Positions 31,899 through 33,413 of a stretch of 33,413 nucleotides of DNA are shown here, in pieces; position 1 is the stretch's first letter, and each line of letters opens with the position of its first letter. Source of the DNA: Candidatus Hodarchaeum mangrovi (GTDB taxonomy: Archaea; Asgardarchaeota; Heimdallarchaeia; Hodarchaeales; Hodarchaeaceae). The stretch spans positions 1-33,413 of the forward strand of contig JAEOUE010000210.1 of the NCBI GenBank assembly GCA_016839515.1. Direction: 5' to 3'. A program made the translations under genes and the position numbers. The notes under the pieces are model-generated. The model was not told where the DNA came from. It saw only the letters and a list, made by a program, of their open reading frames with translations, and searched no databases.

Positions 31899-33413
31899 TT
31901 ATATAACATCCTTACTGAGTTTTTTTGGATAGTTTGTAAAAATTTGCTGGAGAACCAGCTTAAGATCTATATTCGGTTCTATTATTAATGATTGCGAGAT
32001 CAGAGGAAGCAGTTGGGAAAATTTTTCTTCCCATTCACTCTGAGATAATGGATTAATAAAATTAAAGTTTTTTTTCACTAATTCTATCAATAACACTTGA
32101 TTTAAAGAGCTTAATTTATTTGAATCACCATTAAAATCTTTTTTTCTACAGAAAAGAAAAAAATCAACATCCTGACTTTTAATAGGTCTAGCTCCAAATT
32201 CACTATGTACTGAATAAACTGTACTAATATAGAAATTTCCATTATTAACAGATTTCAATATTAATTCCCAAGCAAGCTCACTTGAATGATGAAATGTAAA
32301 TATGAAAGGAGCATCATCCTTTAAGACACGATTACATTCCTTAAAGACTTTTGTCAACTTTTCTAGAAACAAATCTGCATTTTTTTCGACTCCTACTTCC
32401 TGATCTGACATAATTATTTCTGATTTAAAATCAGAGTACTTGGGATAAAGAAATAATCGTAACCAGACATAAAAAAAATTGGATAATTCAGAATATTGTA
32501 TATAATCATAATAGGGGGGATCAGTTACAATAAGATCGATTGAATTATCAGGCAATCCATATTGTTGTAGATCTTCTGATGTCCCACACAGCAATAAGGT
32601 ATTCCTTTCATCATTGCCAATTAAATCATCAAATGAGGAGGAAGTATTAGCCAAAATAGATTCTTTAGGAATTTTATATTTGATAATCTTACCTTCTTTG
32701 AAGAAAATTTCAAAAGGGTGTTTACAATAATCTTTGGCTTTCCTGATCCGATCTAAATATGTAATAAATGTACCATTGCCCTTTTCAACACCCCAAACAT
32801 TATTCTCAACAAAGATCGTTGGCACTAGAAAAGATTGATAATTAAAAATGTTTACAATTTGTTTCATTGTATAATTGTAGGGACATAGAGTTGTATGAAA
32901 TTCTAGGCTGCTTGAAAAGGCAGCAATCAAATACTCACGAACATTTATATTCTCAATTTTTAAAATTTCATTTGCTAACAACCCCAAACTCAACAACTGT
33001 CTAGAGTTGAAAAGGTCGGTGAATTTTTGAAAGCCATAATTCTTCAAATTTTCAATATTATATCCATGAGTAGGTAAATTCTGTTTAGGAATCATTATTT
33101 CATCAGAAAGTTCTAAGAACCGATCATTTATTTTCTGATAATTTACAATATCCTCTTTTGTTATAGCCTTATACCCTCTGGTCTTACATTCTGAACAATA
33201 ATATTCAATAGCGATCTGGCGTGTGCCCATAGATGTCTGGAAATCTTTAATTACCTCCAATAAGCGATATTCAGCGTGACAGGTCTTACAAATAAAGTTT
33301 TTATTTTGACAATTACCTTTTCGTGGGACAAAAGATTGATTACAAGACGGACATTTAATCATTATATCTAGCTTTTTATTTGTATAAAACAATTGCTCAC
33401 ATGAAGGACAAAT
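31899..33413 (-). CDS. Second zinc-ribbon adenine DNA methylase, paralogue of 29588-31762 (partial, N-terminus off right edge)
   Basis: The frame is open to the right edge: codons before the TTG at 33392 read ICPSCEQ and continue the Cys-rich pattern, so that TTG is not the true start and motif I must lie beyond the window. About 504 residues are visible. Four CxxC pairs occur in the first 75 residues, then segments parallel the neighbour: SRQLLSLGLLANEIL, FVENNVWGVEKGNGTF and TDPPYYDYIQYSEL with DPPY encoded near 32511-32522. The closing FTFHHSSELAWELI matches FTFHHKQMKAWASL of the other copy. The two clearly arose by duplication and have diverged strongly, so each may have its own target or they may work as a pair. 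Confidence 0.88.
   Translation of the reverse strand: MCPSCEQLFYTNKKLDIMIKCPSCNQSFVPRKGNCQNKNFICKTCHAEYRLLEVIKDFQTSMGTRQIAIEYYCSECKTRGYKAITKEDIVNYQKINDRFLELSDEIMIPKQNLPTHGYNIENLKNYGFQKFTDLFNSRQLLSLGLLANEILKIENINVREYLIAAFSSSLEFHTTLCPYNYTMKQIVNIFNYQSFLVPTIFVENNVWGVEKGNGTFITYLDRIRKAKDYCKHPFEIFFKEGKIIKYKIPKESILANTSSSFDDLIGNDERNTLLLCGTSEDLQQYGLPDNSIDLIVTDPPYYDYIQYSELSNFFYVWLRLFLYPKYSDFKSEIIMSDQEVGVEKNADLFLEKLTKVFKECNRVLKDDAPFIFTFHHSSELAWELILKSVNNGNFYISTVYSVHSEFGARPIKSQDVDFFLFCRKKDFNGDSNKLSSLNQVLLIELVKKNFNFINPLSQSEWEEKFSQLLPLISQSLIIEPNIDLKLVLQQIFTNYPKKLSKDVI

Noticed and set aside
31899..33392. Treating the TTG at 33392 as the true start of the second methylase
   Set aside because: In-frame codons before it read ICPSCEQ, a zinc-ribbon pair, and the frame stays open to the edge; the AdoMet motif I is also missing from the visible part.
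1..33413. CRISPR arrays, tRNA or rRNA genes, insertion sequences
   Set aside because: No regularly spaced repeats, no tRNA T-arm consensus, no rRNA segment and no transposase frame or terminal inverted repeats were seen by eye; a covariance scan could still find a divergent RNA.

Overview
The window is AT-rich DNA that looks archaeal. It encodes a geranylgeranyl-reductase-type flavoprotein (archaeal lipid saturation), an M42 metallopeptidase and an archaeal-style soluble histidine kinase. Many genes start at TTG or GTG behind Shine-Dalgarno sites that match the archaeal AGGAGGTGAT consensus, and TATA-like boxes precede several of them. The mixture of bacterial-type genes (UvrA, FdrA/YlbE-like proteins, acyl-CoA dehydrogenase, a heterodimeric ABC exporter) with a possible tandem longin-like protein would suit an Asgard archaeon. 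That placement is inference, because no rRNA or tRNA gene was seen.

Layout. At 1-1932 (-) lies a molybdopterin-binding hydroxylase subunit of the xanthine dehydrogenase family, cut by the left edge. Divergent from it, at 2083-6941 (+), is a tight gene train: acyl-CoA dehydrogenase, FdrA, a 56-residue FdrA/YlbE-like fragment, a DUF1116 (YlbE) protein and a small membrane protein. After a hairpin comes a second train at 7056-9786: an SCP2 lipid-binding protein, two short-chain dehydrogenases and a four-helix membrane protein. An alpha/beta hydrolase follows at 9885-10640. On the minus strand are an M42 peptidase and a two-gene heterodimeric ABC exporter (10768-15686). An 855-bp gene-free stretch then precedes uvrA (16542-19442), which is followed by a histidine kinase.

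The right half holds the geranylgeranyl reductase (-); a possible tandem longin-like protein (+); a YbaK-type deacylase with a 54-residue zinc-knuckle gene behind it (-); and a GNAT acetyltransferase (+). Next come a 20-residue Lys/Pro-rich micro-ORF with a perfect 16-bp palindrome upstream (-), an acyl-CoA synthetase (+), an endonuclease III relative lacking its catalytic Asp (-) and an uncharacterised helical protein (+). A ribbon-helix-helix regulator sits just upstream of a YhhQ-family transporter (+). The window ends in two tandem, paralogous zinc-ribbon adenine DNA methylases (-), the second cut by the right edge.

How the genes may work together. The left third combines a Mo-hydroxylase with FdrA/YlbE proteins, as in purine or ureide catabolism (in E. 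coli, FdrA-YlbE-YlbF is reported as an oxamate carbamoyltransferase), but the third subunit is not visible here. Acyl-CoA dehydrogenase, acyl-CoA synthetase, SCP2 and the SDRs suggest lipid or acyl-CoA chemistry. The methylases may mark the edge of a DNA-modification or defence locus beyond position 33413. Five small genes (56, 54, 20, 59 residues and the orphan 135-residue protein) are easily missed or uncharacterised.
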